64,000 nt of DNA, taken from positions 398,001-462,000 of the forward strand of contig JAPQWV010000496.1 of assembly GCA_027422505.1 (NCBI GenBank). The letters are read 5' to 3'. The translations under genes were made by a program, and so were the position numbers. The notes under the pieces are model-generated. The model did no database searches. It was given only the letters and a program-made list of their open reading frames with translations, and was not told the DNA's origin. Source of the stretch: Craterostigma plantagineum. Taxonomy: Eukaryota; Streptophyta; Magnoliopsida; Lamiales; Linderniaceae. Shown in pieces: positions 20,193 through 33,177 of the stretch; positions within the stretch are counted from its first letter, which is position 1, and each line of letters begins with the position of its first letter.

Positions 20193-22011
20193 GTCGGACC
20201 TAGAGAGTCGGGCTTAAAAACGATCATCAACGTGTACTGATAAGGAGAGAAAGTGTTTTGGGCCTTAACGGGCCTTGGGCCGTTGAGCCTCGCCTTAGTG
20301 GGCCTCGGGCCATTTAATGGACCGAAGTCGGACTTCGTATGAAACTAACTTTAAGATGGCTTGACCAAGTGCTTAAAAGGCTTGAGGGCACAATTGGAAT
20401 TTAACCCTAAGCTGATTTTCGAATTGTACCTTGGGAAGTAATTTCAAAAATTAAATATAAATATAAAAATAATATATTTGGAATATTATTTATTTTAAGT
20501 TGGAAATTTCGAAACTAATCTAGGATTAAGTGTCGAATTTTAATACCATATTTAAAGATACTTCGTTTGACATATTATTTAAGTTAGTTGTCTAATTATG
20601 GTAAGTATCATTATATGAATTTTGAATTCAAAAGTGAGAGATAAAAATGGCAAAGATCTGTCAAATCTTTAGGAGAAAAAATCGAAATTTCAAACCTTTG
20701 GAGAGTATGAAAATTTCGATCTCAACTAATATAAATAGGGCAGCCCTATTTCATATTTGAGAAGCTGATTTTCGAAATGGCTAAGTCACACAAATACACA
20801 CCGAACGCACACACCTTGCACCCACGCGCGCGGCGCTAGTCTAAGAGCGCGCGCGGGCGCTCATGGATCGGGGCTGGCCGCATGGCGTGAGCATCCCCGA
20901 CACATGCTCGAAAGGGCTGATAAAGCCCATTCTACGGCCCAATATACATAGGGCTAGGCCAGGCCCATTTAAAAGCCAAAATGTGATTTCGGCTCAAAAA
21001 TATGTTAAATTTGTCGTGATGCATGTTATTTGAATAACGTAGTGATTGATTGGGGATTAGGTTCCAGTTTTTGCCGGGGTGATATGTTAAGGGTGACAAG
21101 GTCCCCTCCGGGTTGTACTTTACAGTTTTTATTAGATAAGACGGGCGGTTTTATTAGGAATAGATTCCCCATCATAGGCTATTGTAGTTTTGTTATGACG
21201 GTCGTACGAGTGTCAATCGAGAGAAACCCGAACGAACGAGCTGGTAGCCGAGCCGTCCGTTCGAGCAAAGCCCGAAGACGTAGAGTCTTATTGTTTTGTA
21301 CAATTAGGATAGAATTAGAAATATCCCCGATCGCTCACATTTACTTTAATAGGTTGAAACTAGGTTTACTATTAAAGTCCATTATGTGCCTGTTGGTTTC
21401 GAACGGGATAATGTGCATAATGTGCTCGTGTTAAAACTGTGAGGATACTCCCGAGGTTACACCTTTAATATCAAGTGATTAAAGGGGCTAGGCTCCTGTC
21501 TTCTATCAAGTCCAAAAATGTTACGACTTAGGGGTACGGCTGCGGTTGACCGAGTTACGGCGCCAAAACCCTCGCCTTTGCGTGAACAGGTTTGGATGCA
21601 ATTGTGAATTGCCGCTCACCGACCACTCTTCACTCTCTAACAAAGAGTTATCCTATGGGGGATGAAGTTCACGAAAAGTGGAAGGTGAGCAGGACGTTTA
21701 GAGGTTGCACTTGGACGGTCATTCCCAATATGTTGTTCCGAGTTACGGCTGAGGGACCCTAACTGAGACAAAGACGTTGAATCTTCTGTGTGACAGAAAC
21801 GTGTGGGGCACGACCTCGGCTAACGAAACGAGCCAATAAGCTGTTAAGTTGAGGCTAGTTTGTTGTGGCATGGGAACTCAACGCCACTATGAAACCACTC
21901 AACAAGGTTTCCGAAACGCCTACCGGGAGAAAGGGTTTCGAGAAAAATAGTGGGAGTCAGACAAAAATTTTAAGTCCTAATTTAGTCTGATTAAACACTA
22001 CAAATCCCAAC
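20193..22011 (+). repeat. 3' part of LTR type A, left copy (deleted end)
   Basis: Homologous to 27569-29507. It has its own promoter-like TATAAATAGGG at 20730-20740. Compared with the right copy it lacks about 140 bases just before the end: the sequence jumps from CAAATC to CCAACT at 22001-22012. That removes any primer-binding site from view. Confidence 0.75.
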
Positions 22012-22056
22012 TATCTATTTGTTTTCTGCACTTTATTTTCTTCTCTATTAGTTACG

Positions 22057-25000
22057 ATGACAAACCCATTAATTACACTCTTGGAGAAACATTGTTTTGT
22101 GGGACCAAACTATGTAGACTGGCTCAGAAATTTGAGGATCGTCCTCAAATTAGCGAAACTGGATTATGTCTTGGACATTAAAGGAGCCAAAATTGCCCAA
22201 AGCTGAATCCACTAATGAGGAGATTGTACTCCACGATAAGTGGGTTGAAGATTCAGCGAAGGTGCACGTCTACATGCTTGTTGCGACTTCTAGGTCCAAG
22301 GGATTTAAGAAGTCGAACAAGACAGGTGTGGCCAAGGGTAGAGTCGACAAGAAGACGAAGACCACCAAGGTCGAAAGGTCGGACGCAAAGCCCACGAATA
22401 AGTGCCTCCTTTGCCAGCAGCTGGGGCATTGGAAGCGTGAATGTCCGAAGCTGGAGGCGTCTGACGCCTCAGGAAAATAATTAGTTTTTGAAGCTAATTG
22501 TTCTGTGTATTCTACTTCGTGGATACTTGACTCAGGGGCTAGTTCCCACATTTCTATTTTGAACCAAGGTGTAGAACGAAGTAGGAAGCTTCGAGCTGAC
22601 GAGGTCTTGATCAACGTAGGTAGTGGACATAGTGTACCAACTACACACATGGGATCGAAGACCTTAGTCTTATCGTCATTACATTGTTTAGAACATTCTG
22701 ACGTTTTGGTTTTGCCCAAGGGGCTTAAAAACATTATTTCGATTCCTGTTTTGAGCAGACTGAGTTATTAATTTCGATTCCTTGATAATGTTTGCCATAT
22801 TTATTTTACAAATGAAAATGTTGGAAGTGCGACGTTAATAAATGGTTTATATTATGTCAACTTAAAAGACAATGTTAAAACTGTAAATGCAATCACCAAA
22901 TCATCGACTGGGTTGAACGATCGATACATATGGCACTTACGACTAGGTCACGCAGCAGAAGCGAAGATTGAACAGATGGAAAAGGACGGTCTGATTAGCA
23001 CAGTGCGAACATGCCCGATTTCTACCTGTCAGTCTTGCATCTTAGGGAAAATGACCAAGTCGCCCTTCACAGGGACTTTCATTAGGGCAACGGAAGTGTT
23101 GGGTTTGATCCACACTGACGTATGCGGACCATTTAAAGTAACAGCCCGAGGTAATTGCCGCTACGTCATTAACGTTCACGGACGATTTCTTCCGCTACGG
23201 GATGTCTATTTGATGAGACGAAAGTTCGAAGCTCTTGAAATGTTCAAAGAGTATAAAGCATTAGCGGATAAGCAAACTGGGAAGTTCATTAAAGTCGTTC
23301 GGTCAAATCGAGGCGGCGAATACATGAGCCTTGAGTTTGATGCATTTCTTAGAGAAAATTGCATCATCATATAGTTTTCCCCGCCAGGCACGCCGCAATT
23401 GAATGGCGTGGCCGAACGGAGAAACCGAACGCTTTTCAATATGGTTCGGTCGATCATGAGTTACACAGATCTCCCCGTTTCGTTGTGGGGACATGCCTTA
23501 GAAACAGCTGCCTATATTCTTAACAGGATACCTATCTGCTCTGCCGACGGATTTCCTTACGAGGCTTGGCATAATCGTAAGGCGAGTCTGAATCACATCA
23601 GGGTCTAGGGTTGCCCCGCCTTTGTGAAAAAGTTGATTGCAGATTAGCTTGAATCAAGATCATTAATGGTGAGATTTGTTGGATAACCCGAGGACTCAAT
23701 GGGGTATTATTTCTACGTCCCAGACGAACACAGGGTGTTCGTCGCTTTACGCGCTGCTTTCTTGGAGGAAGAATTCGTAGGAGAAGGCGGTAAAGGACGA
23801 GAAATAACTCTAAGAGAGTTAGAGGACGAATCGACTCCTATTCCAGAGTCGTTAGGCGACAGAAACCCGGCTCACCCCCAATTGCGTAGGTCCAGTAGGA
23901 TATCTCATATGCCTGAGAGATATGGTATGATACACGTCGAGCATGGGGATGCTGCGACTAAGGGATGCGTTGGGGACGATCCCGTCACCTACGACCAAGC
24001 AATTGCTGGTAGAGACTCCCTCAAGTGGCTTGAGGCTGTGCAGGCCGAAATGGACTCGATGCACACAAACCAGGTCTGGACTCTTGTAGACCTGCCTAAT
24101 GGTTTTAGACCAATTGGCAATAAATGGATCTACAAGAAAAAGAGTGGATCTGATGGACAGGTGGAGACGTACAAAGCTAGGCTTGTAGCGAAAGGGTATA
24201 GTCAGAAAGATGTAATTGACTATGAGGAAACCTTATCACCTGTCGCAGTGACAAAGTCCATTCAAATCTGCTTGCGATAGCAGCACACTATGACTATGAG
24301 ATCTGGCAGATGGACGTAAAGACCACTTTTCTGAATGGATTCCTCCAGGAGGAAATCTATATGGAGCAGCCCAAAGTTTTTACGTCAGAAGCAGATGCTC
24401 GAAAAGTGTGCAAACTGAATCGGTCCATTTATGGACTGAAACAGGCTTCAAGGAGTTGGAATCTTCGGTTCGATGAAGTAGTTACGAACTACGGATTCAT
24501 AAAGAATGAAGATGAGCCCTGTGTTTACAGAAAGGCCAGTGGGAGTAAGGTGTCGTTTCTAGTATTGTACGTGGATGATATCCTTTTGACAGGAAACGAC
24601 ATTGAGATGCTCTCAGAGTTAAAGCTTGGCTTTCGAACGAATTCTCTACGAAAGACCTCGGAGAAGCGACCTATATTCTAGGAATTTGCCTATTTAGAGA
24701 TAGGGCGAAAAAGGTCAATAGGCTTGTCTCAGGCCCTTTACTTAGATAAAGTCCTTAAAAGGTTTAAAATGGACGAGTCTAAGAAAGGGTTCCTACCTAT
24801 GAGGCATGAGATTCATCTCTCAAAGGCTATGTCTCCTCAGAATGAGGTACAAAGACAAGAGATGAGTAGAGTCCCCTATGCTTCAGCTGTGGGTAGCCTG
24901 ATGTACGCGATGCTTTGCACCCGACCAGACATAGCGTACGTTGTGGGCGTATTGAGTAGGTTTCAGGCAAACCCTGGTAAGGAACATTGGGTGGCAAGAC

Positions 25001-25560
25001 AGTTCTGAAGTACCTTAGACGGACTAAGGACTTGATACTGATTTATGGCCAAGGAGAATTAAAAGTAGATGGATATACAGATTCAGACTTCCAATCAGAT
25101 ATGGATGACCGAAAGTCTACTTCGGGTTTTGTCTTTACGCTCAATGGTGGGACAGTGTCTTGAAAAAGTTCCAAGCAAGGCACGACTGCAGATTCCACCA
25201 CTGAGGCAGAGTATATCGCAGCTTCAGAAGCTGCCAAGGAGGGTGTTTGGATACGCAAGTTTCTGGATGAACTACAGGTGGTACCTAGCATCGTGGATCG
25301 CCCGTTGCCATTGTGGTGCGACAACAGCGGGGCTATTGCACAAGCTAAGGAACCACGTTCTCACAGTAAATCCAAACACAATCCAAACACAGAGAGAAAA
25401 TACCACGTGCTGCGTGGTTTTCTGAAAATGGCTCAATAGCCATGCAGAAAATCGCCTCTATAGAGAATGCAGCGGACCCGTTCACGAAGCCATTACCACA
25501 GACAGTGCTCGATCGACACCTCGATAGAATAGGGTTAAGATATGATAGCGCGTGGCATTA
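22057..25560 (+). pseudogene. Ty1-copia gag-pol, multiply frameshifted
   Basis: Gag starts at ATG 22057 (MTNPLITLLEKHCFVGPNY) and breaks near 22180. A CCHC knuckle (CLLCQQLGHWKREC) lies at about 22403-22444. Protease has DSGASSHI (22528-22551). Integrase carries WHLRLGH and HTDVCGPFKV, followed by a catalytic-core stretch (22913-23370). Reverse transcriptase carries NKWIYKKKSGSDGQVE, then DVKTTFLNGFLQEEIY and YVDDILLTGND (about 24570-24602). RNase H carries TDSDFQSDMDDRKSTSGFVF and STTEAEYIAASEAAKEGVW, ending ADPFTKPLPQTVLDRH...AWH with TAG at about 25558. The middle of gag is deleted and at least five frameshifts or stops interrupt the protein. The domain order (protease-integrase-RT-RNase H) defines Ty1-copia. 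Confidence 0.9.
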
Positions 25561-25575
25561 GTGCAAGAGGGAGAT

Positions 25576-27568
25576 TGTTGAGGTATATGCCCTAGATGCC
25601 GTACGAGGACTGAGAGTACGAGGGTAATTTGCTAATTGTGTAGTGTTTAGTGATGTAATTTGATTACTGCTATTAATGGAATGACTTTATTCATCATTAA
25701 TTAATTATTGGATGAATAAATTAAAAGGAAAATTATTAATTAGTCTAAAGATTTCACCTTGCAGTCTGGGTGGATAACACAAATTAATAGAACCCAAATA
25801 TTAGCAGTTCAGTTCCTGATTCTGTGGGGACAGAGAGGGGCGCCAGTAAGCTGGGATATTGCAATATTAAAATAGTCCACAAGTCTAAGTCTCCAGTAGG
25901 GTGACTGGAATGACACGTACGACTTGTTTGTCGATGGGTCCAATATGGTTGTGCCAACCGTTCACTTGGGAAGTGGGAGCCCATGACAATGATACAAGAT
26001 GAATCAGGGGATTATCTATTTGGACACTGACTCGTAATCGAACGATCACACGCTTGGATTGTCCTTGATCGATCGATTGACTGTAGTAGTATGCGTGAAC
26101 CTTAGACCGAACGGGTTAACTTGGGGTTGGTCTTGAGGTCTTGACTTGTCACTAGTTTGTTAGGCCCGTCTTACCGGTGGCATGGGTCAGCGGCAAAATG
26201 CGGTCTTGACTTTTTGATGTGATTGCTGGTTGAACTGCTGAGCGGGATTTACGGTCTCGATTAAATTCGAGGTTAACGTCATATGGCAAATTTAATGTGC
26301 GGGAATTTATCCAAGTCTCTGGCCAGAGCATATAACTGACTCACGATAGTCGTGGAGTGCAGTTTCGGTATTTTCACCGACATAAACGACATAGAGTCGA
26401 GTTCTGTAAGTTTGACTATGCGTGACTTTAGATCAAATTCTACAGTCGGTTCGTGGATTATGATTAGATCAAATTCGTACTCAACTTGGGATCTGTTAGG
26501 TACCACGGGGCTGGCTAGGTGAATATCGAACCCCTAGATACCTCCTAGGCCGGTTGAGATGAACCAAGAGAGTCGGGCTTAAAAAGGACAACCGATACAA
26601 CGTCATCATCAGAGAGAGAGACAAGGCTAGGTCCTAGATTGAGACATTAGGGTTTGGGGCTTGGCCAAAACCCTGATTGGCGGAAATACTAAGTTTGACT
26701 AGTGAGGGATAAAATGGTCTTTTCACGTCACGATATACTTCTGAAATAAAATATTTGATATTGAATATTTAGTGTATGATTTAAATTAGATTTTGATCTT
26801 TGTTATTGTCTTAGAGATATAATATTTTTTAATTTGGAATTAAATAATATATATCGGATATATATATAAGCTTCGAGTTTTATTAGATACAATTTCAAAA
26901 ATTATTAAATATATTTATAATGGATATTATATATTTAAAATATACTAAATATGATATTTTATTTAGTAAAGATATTGGATATTTAATTAATTAAATATAA
27001 AGTTTGAATTTTGAATTCGTTACTTGGTAAAACGAAGACTTGGTAAAAGGGGAGGTGTGAGGATTTTTCTCCCACCACCTCAACCTATTTTTGGCCATTT
27101 CTAAATAGTATTAATAGGGATTTTCGAGATCTTAGAAAGGGATGAAGCACAATTTTCGAAATAAAAGCTAAAGATAGGAAAAACTAAGAGTTTTCTCCTC
27201 TCACCACTTTCTCTCTCGCACTCTCTCTCTCGGGGGCAGCAAGCAGCTCGTCTTGGCCTAGCCGCACTTGCAAGAACAGCTACGACGTTAGTGAGGTGCC
27301 GGCGTGACGATCTTGTGCAAAGAAGACGTCCCGGTCGTGTGCTTTTGGCGTAGGAGAGGGGCACTACACCTCGGGGATTCGAATGATTCGAAGCTCGCCA
27401 TCGTCGAGAGATTTCAACAAGGTATCATGGTCGATCCCTTTTCTCTTTATGTCAATATGTTCTCGTGTTTGTAGCCGAGCGATCTTGGATAGGCGGGAAA
27501 CCCCGTAAAATTTTAAAATTCCGCCGTTCTAGGAACGTGGGTCTGGGGACCCTCGGGGATTCCCAACA
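25576..27568 (+). repeat. LTR type B, right copy (1,993 bp)
   Basis: Starts TGTTGAGGTATATGCCCTAG directly after the purine tract and ends ATTCCCAACA. It is about 38 bases shorter than the left copy because of small indels. Confidence 0.8.
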
Positions 27569-29507
27569 GTCGAACCTAGAGAGTCTGGCTTAAAAATGAT
27601 CATCAACGTCTACTGATAAGGAGAGAAAGTGTTTTGGGCCTTAACGGGCCTTTGGCCGTTGGGCCGCGCCTTAGTGGGCCTCGGACCGTTTAATGGACCG
27701 AAGTCGGACTTCGTATTAAACTAACTTTAAGATGACTTGGCCAAGTGCTTAAAAGGCTTGAGGGTAAAATTGGACCGTAAGTTGATTTTCGAATTGTACC
27801 TTGGGAAGTAATTTCGAAAATTAAATATAAATATGAAAATAATATATTTGGAATATTATTTATTTTAAGTTTGAAATTTCGAAATTAATCTAGGATTAAG
27901 TGTCGAATTTAAATACCATATTTAAAGACACTTAGTTTGACATGTTATTTAAGTTAGTTGTCTAATTATGGAAAGTATCATTATATGAATTTTGAATTCA
28001 AAAGTGAGAGATAAAAATGGCAAAGATCTCTCAAATCTTTAGGAGAAAAAATCGAAATTTCAAACCTTTGGAGAGTATGAAAATTTCGATCTCAATTAAT
28101 ACAAATAGGGCAGCCCTATTTCATATTTGAGAAGCTGATTTTCGAAATAGCTAAGGCACAAAAACACACACCGAACGCACACACCTTGCACCCACGCGTG
28201 CGGCGCTAGGCTACGAGCGCGCGCGGGGGCGCACGGATCGGTGCTGGCCGCATGGCGTGAGCATCCCCGACACAGGCTCGAAAGGCCTGATAAAGCCCAT
28301 CCTACGACCCAATATACATAGGGCTAGGCCCGACCCATTTAAAAGCCAAAATTCGATTTCGGCTCGGAAATGTGTTAAATTTGTCGTGATGTTATTTGAA
28401 TAACGTGGTGATTGATTGTGGATTAGGTTCTGGTTTTTGTCGGGTGATATGTTAAGGGTGACAAGGTCCCCTCCGGGTTGTACTTTACAGTTTTTATTAT
28501 ATAAGACGAGCGGTTTTATTAGGGATTCCCCATCATAGGCTATTGTAGTTTTGTTATGACGGCCGTACGAGTGTCGATCGCGAGGAACCCGAACGAACGA
28601 GTTGGTAGCCGAGGCGTCCGTTCGAGCAAAGCCCGAAGATGTAGAGTCTTATTGTTTTGTACAATTAGGATAGAATTAGAAATATCACCGATCATTCACA
28701 TTTACTTTAATAGGTTGAAACTAGGTTTACTATTAAAGTCCATTATGTGCGTGTTGGTTTCGAACGTGATAATGTGCATAATGTGCTCGTGTTAAAACTG
28801 TGAGGATTCTCCCGAGGTTAGACCTTTAATATCAAGTGAGTAAATGGGCTAGGCTCCTGTCTTCTATCAAGTCCAAAAATGTTACGACTTAGGGGTACGG
28901 CTGCGGTTGACCGAGTTACGGCGCCAAAACCCTTGCCTTTGCGTGGACAGGTTTGGATGCAATTGTGAATTGCCGCTCACCGACCACTCTTCACCCTCTA
29001 ACAAAGAGTTATCCTATGGGGGGATGAAGTTCACGGAAAAGTGGAAGGTGAGCAGGACGTTGAGAGGTTGCACTTGGACGGTCATTCCCAATATGTTGTT
29101 CCGAGTTACGGCTGAGGGACCCTGGCTGAGACAAAGACGTTGAATCTTCTGTTTGACAGAAACGTGTGGGGCACGACCTCGGCTAACCAAACGAGCAAAT
29201 AAGCTGTTAAGTTGTCGCTAGTTTGTTGTGGCGCGGGGAACTCAACGCCACTATGAAGACAAGGTTTTCGAAACGCGTACCGGTAGAAAGATTTTCGAGA
29301 AAAATAGTTGGAGTCAGACAAAAATTTAAAGTCCTAATTTAGTCTGATTAAACACTTCAAATCTCTGCGGGTTCGACCCACCCTATTACGTGCAATATGT
29401 GTTACTATTCTGATACGAGCTACGAGGGCAATCGGGAAACCAGAAATTTTTGTTACGCACCGTACCCGGGAGCGTGGCATCTCCGGGACACACCGGGTAA
29501 CCCAACT
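27569..29507 (+). repeat. 3' part of LTR type A, right copy (complete end)
   Basis: Continues past the left copy's deletion through CTGCGGGTTCGACCCACC and ends CACACCGGGTAACCCAACT next to the target duplication ATCGC. A final T replaces the A expected for an LTR ending CCCAACA. Confidence 0.7.
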
Positions 29508-30640
29508 ATCGCTAACATGTATAACCCCAAGAAACTGTTCAAGCACTTCACCATTATGATTCACAAATCTCAAAACAATAGTCATTTGCTCTTTCACCGA
29601 GCAATAACGAATCTCATCTACTAAAATTGATAAGGACTAATCACCAATTTCTTTTAAAATTTCCGTTCTCACCTCTTCTGCTCAAGCACTGATAATTTGC
29701 TTTTGAATTTTTGGAGACGTCAACTAATTATGTCTTGGGAAATTTATATTTCATTACCTTTGACTTCTTCCCTTCACTACCATCTCACAAGTTCAAGAAA
29801 ATTGCATTGATGCATAGATTGTTGCGATTCATCACGAGGCACATCAACAAATGTAGTTAACTTTGTATGATAAGCAAGCTCCAATCGATCTGATTTTTTC
29901 GTCATCATATAATCCACATTTAGATTTTGGAATCCAAAATATTGAATACTAGCATTATGATGAATGCAAGTTACTACCCCTTCGTGATCAACAAATATTT
30001 CCATCCATTTTTCCAATTTCTATAATAAATTTCGGTGAATGCATCATCTCCGTGTTTGTGTCCTTTGGCAACTAAATAAATACTAGAAGGAAAATGCGGC
30101 ATCCTTGGATATGCTATATTCTAGCCAATTATACTTCTCGAACCAAGACATGAAATTTTCGTTCATAGCCGTTGAAATTATGTGATCAAAAAAATATGAC
30201 CAATTGGTTGACAAGGGCCTTTCGCTATATATTGTCTCCTCAAGTCATCTCTAACTTCAATAGGATAGCTATTAATCGGCTTGCAAAGCCGGATCACCAA
30301 TAATATCGCTGTCTAATAACTCGTCCACCCGACCTCTTCTACGACTTTGATCATCATTAGGGCTAACTTCATTCAATAAAGACGTGCCAACTTTTGGAGA
30401 CGATTCCAAGTTCTTCTTGTTTTAGTAACCCATTTATCCGAATAATTCCAAGTTTATGAATATTCAAAAATTAAAACAAACTATGAATCAAAGAAATCTA
30501 GAACTATCATAAACCCTAAATGAGTAGCCAAAATAATGGACAAATTGTCAAGAATTAAGTAAATAATGTATAGATATAGCATTACAAAACCTTAGATAGT
30601 CGAAGCTGCCTTGCTGTACTGGAATGTCGCTTTCGTTTTC
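29508..30640 (-). pseudogene. hAT transposase, copy A, N-terminal half
   Basis: This continues copy A beyond the retrotransposon; paired with 17271 it rebuilds the sequence seen uninterrupted at 31560-31640. Pieces include KWMEIFVDHEGVVTCIHHNA with VPRDESQQSMHQCNFLELVR (30016-29777), typical of ZMYM1-like hAT proteins. An acidic start region (about 30340-30230) contains RGRVDELLDSDIIGDPA. Multiple frame breaks are present. Confidence 0.75.
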
Positions 30641-30852
30641 TTGTCGTTGGTGTGGAGTTTTTTTTAATCTTTCTCTGGCGCTTGTTTACTATTCAAGTTA
30701 ATGGGCTATAATGTTAACTATATATATCTTTAATAGTGGAGTGGCCCAAAACGTGTGAAAGAAAATATAACGACCGAAAGGTAAAAAAATCCCAATAAAT
30801 ATAATTCTAAAATCAAAATAACCCTACTAGTACTATCTTCTTCTTCCTCAAG

Positions 30853-32580
30853 CTAAAAACTCCATTGATGCACAATCAAGCTACTAGGTTTTTTCTCAAG
30901 CGGCCGGGGGGTCAACAGACACCCCGAGCCCCTACGTAGGACCGCCTTGCCTATGTTTTGAATCTTTTGTTGGAGAACATGCGACAACATATTTGTCATC
31001 CCTAAAATGTGCTCCATCAAACGACCAACATACACAATCTCAAATGATTCCATTTTCTCAACTAAACTTGCAGCATTAAACCGACTTTCTTATCACATCC
31101 ATCTTCCGCTACAGATGCAAGCACACCTTTTATCGGATTCCACATTAGTCGAATGATTGTTTTAAATTGAGAACCCCAACTAGTATCACCAGCTCTAATC
31201 AAACTTGTTTCTTGATTCTGTCCCTTTCCTAATAAAACTTCACCACGTTCAATGCGTTCGAGCATACCATCATGTTGTTCTGTCGTAACGAGTCTTTTCT
31301 TTTTTACATAAAGCACTAACAACGTTCACAATCATAGAAAGATATTGAAAATAGCTGTTCGCTACTATATGATCAGTTTAAGTAGCAACAACGACTAACT
31401 GAAGTTGGTGAGCAAAGCATTGAATATAATGGTGTGCTTATTTTCTCTCAAAATAAGTGATTTTAGACCATTAAACTCACCACGCATATTTGAAGCCCCG
31501 ACGTAACCTTGTCCTCTAAGATTAGAAATTGATAATCTGTTCTTTGAAAAAAATTCATCAATAGCACATTTCAAAGCTTTTGCCGATGTATCAGTAACAT
31601 GGAATACCCCAAGATACCGTTCAAGCACTTCACCATTATCACTCACAAATCTCACAACAATAGGCATTTGCTCTTTCACCGAGCAATCTCGAGTCTCATC
31701 TATTAAAATTGTTAGTTAAGAACGTATCACCAATTTCTTTTAAAATTTCCTTTCTCACCTCTGTTGCGCAAGCACTTGTCATTTGCTTTAGAATTTTTGG
31801 AGACGTCAAATGATTATTTCCTGGGGCATTTATATTTCATTACCTTTGACTTCTTCCCTTTGATCACAATACATCTCACAAGTTCAAGAAAATTGTCTTA
31901 ACGCATAGATTGTTCCTATTCATCATGTCCACGAAAAGATTAACCTTGACCCAAAAGATATCAACTCACATCAACAATTGCAGTTAACCTTGTATGATAA
32001 GCAAGCTCCAATCCATCTAATTTTTTCATCATCACATAATCCACCTTATACCTTTGATTGTTGAATCAAAAATATTGAATACTAGCATTATGATGAATGC
32101 TAGTTACTCCTTCGTGATCAACGAATATTTCCATCCATTTTTTCAAATTTCTGAAACCAATTTCGGTGAATGCATCATCGCCGTGTTTGTGTCCTTTGGC
32201 AAATAAATAACACCAGAAGGAAAATGCGGCATCCTTGGATATGCTATATCCTAGCCAAATATACTTCTTGAACCAAGACTTTTGAAACTTCCGTTCATAG
32301 CCGCTGAAAATTACTTGATCGAAAAATATGACCAATTGGTTGACAAGGACCTTTCGCTATATATTTTCTCCTCAAGTCATCTCTAACTTCAATAGCGCTT
32401 GCGTAATGCCGGATCACCAATAATATCGTTGTCTAATAACTCATCCACCCGACCTCTTTTTCGACTCTGATAATCATTAGGACTAACCTCATTCGATAAA
32501 GATGTGCCTTCTTTTGGATACGATTCCGAGTTCCTACTTGTTTTAATAACCCATTTATCCATACTTGCATTCCTACTCCT
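30853..32580 (-). pseudogene. hAT transposase, copy B, partial
   Basis: Starts on minus near 32580. TTF-type zinc-finger residues SWFKKYIWLGYSISKDAAF and FWCYLFAKGHKHGDDAF lie at 32335-32066. Then come KEQMPIVVRFVSDNGEVLER and DEFFSKNRLSISNLRGQGY (31679-31395), and GKGQNQETSLIRAGDTSWGS (31322-31062). The C-terminal dimerisation region is absent, because copy B ends where it joins copy A at 30949/30950. Frames are broken. Confidence 0.8.
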
Positions 32581-33177
32581 ACATAATTATTCCAATTTTA
32601 TGAATATTCAAAAATTAAAACAAAATATGAAAACTGAATCAAAGAAATCTAGAACTGTCATAAAACCTAAATGAGTAGCCGAAATAGTGGACAAATTGTC
32701 AAGAATTAAATAAATGAGGTATTAGAATATATCATTATCTTAGACAGTCGAAAATGGCTTTTTTTTTTCTTTTTTGCACTTGCGTTGCTGTCTTGTTGTA
32801 CCATAATGTCACTTTCGTTTTCTTGTCATAGTTGGTGTGGAGTTTTTTTTTTTTTTTTTATCTTTCTCTAGCACTTTTTTACAACTCAAGTTAATGGGCT
32901 TATAAAATGTTAACTAAATAAATCTTTAGTAATGGGCCCAAAACATGTGAAAAAATATATATAATGACCCAAAGGTAAAAAAAGCCCAATATAATTTTTA
33001 AATCAAAGCAACCTTACTAGTACTATCTTCTTCTTCCTCACGCTAAGAACTCCATTGATGCACAACCAAGATATAGTACTAGTTTTTTTTCCCGGCGGCA
33101 GGGGGGTCACTAGAACCACCACCACACCCCCCCCCCCCCCCTCCCCCGCCCTACATAGGACCGCCCCTGAACACTTG

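Larger units (their letters stand above)
17271..29507 (+). mobile_element. Ty1-copia retrotransposon with composite (LTR-in-LTR) termini
   Basis: Inserted in hAT copy A with target duplication ATCAC (17266-17270) and ATCGC (29508-29512); the intact hAT paralog near 31590 reads ATCAG at this point. Order: partial LTR type A (17271-18161), complete LTR type B (18162-20192), rest of LTR A (20193-22011), internal region (about 22012-25575), LTR B (25576-27568), rest of LTR A (27569-29507). Both B copies end ATTCCCAACA and are joined to the same point of LTR A. The purine tract GCAAGAGGGAGAT (25563-25575) abuts the second B copy. Gag-pol is broken, so the element is inactive. Confidence 0.8.
15635..33169 (-). 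mobile_element. hAT element with internal tandem duplication, split by a copia
   Basis: The left end starts CAGAGGCGGATC at 15635 and the right end closes with GACCGCCCCTG at 33169. The flanks AAAACTTG (15627-15634) and AACACTTG (33170-33177) match at 7 of 8 bases, as for a hAT target duplication. Inside is a minus-strand transposase of the ZMYM1/TTF-zinc-finger hAT type in two partly overlapping copies. Copy A runs from the left end to an end-like sequence at 30949 (CTACGTAGGACCGCCTTG). Copy B (30950-33169) repeats the right ~2.1 kb. A 12.2-kb retrotransposon (17271-29507) interrupts copy A. Without it the element would be about 5.3 kb. Confidence 0.7.

Noticed and set aside
29364..29385. 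GGGTTCGACCC as a tRNA B box
   Set aside because: No A box or cloverleaf surrounds it; it is part of the copia LTR end. The same applies to CGGGATTCGAATCCCG at 50532-50547.
18162..29507. Treating LTR B alone as the outer boundary of the copia element
   Set aside because: The sequence before 18162 (GACAT) does not match the flank after 29507, whereas 17266-17270 (ATCAC) and 29508-29512 (ATCGC) pair and rebuild the hAT sequence.
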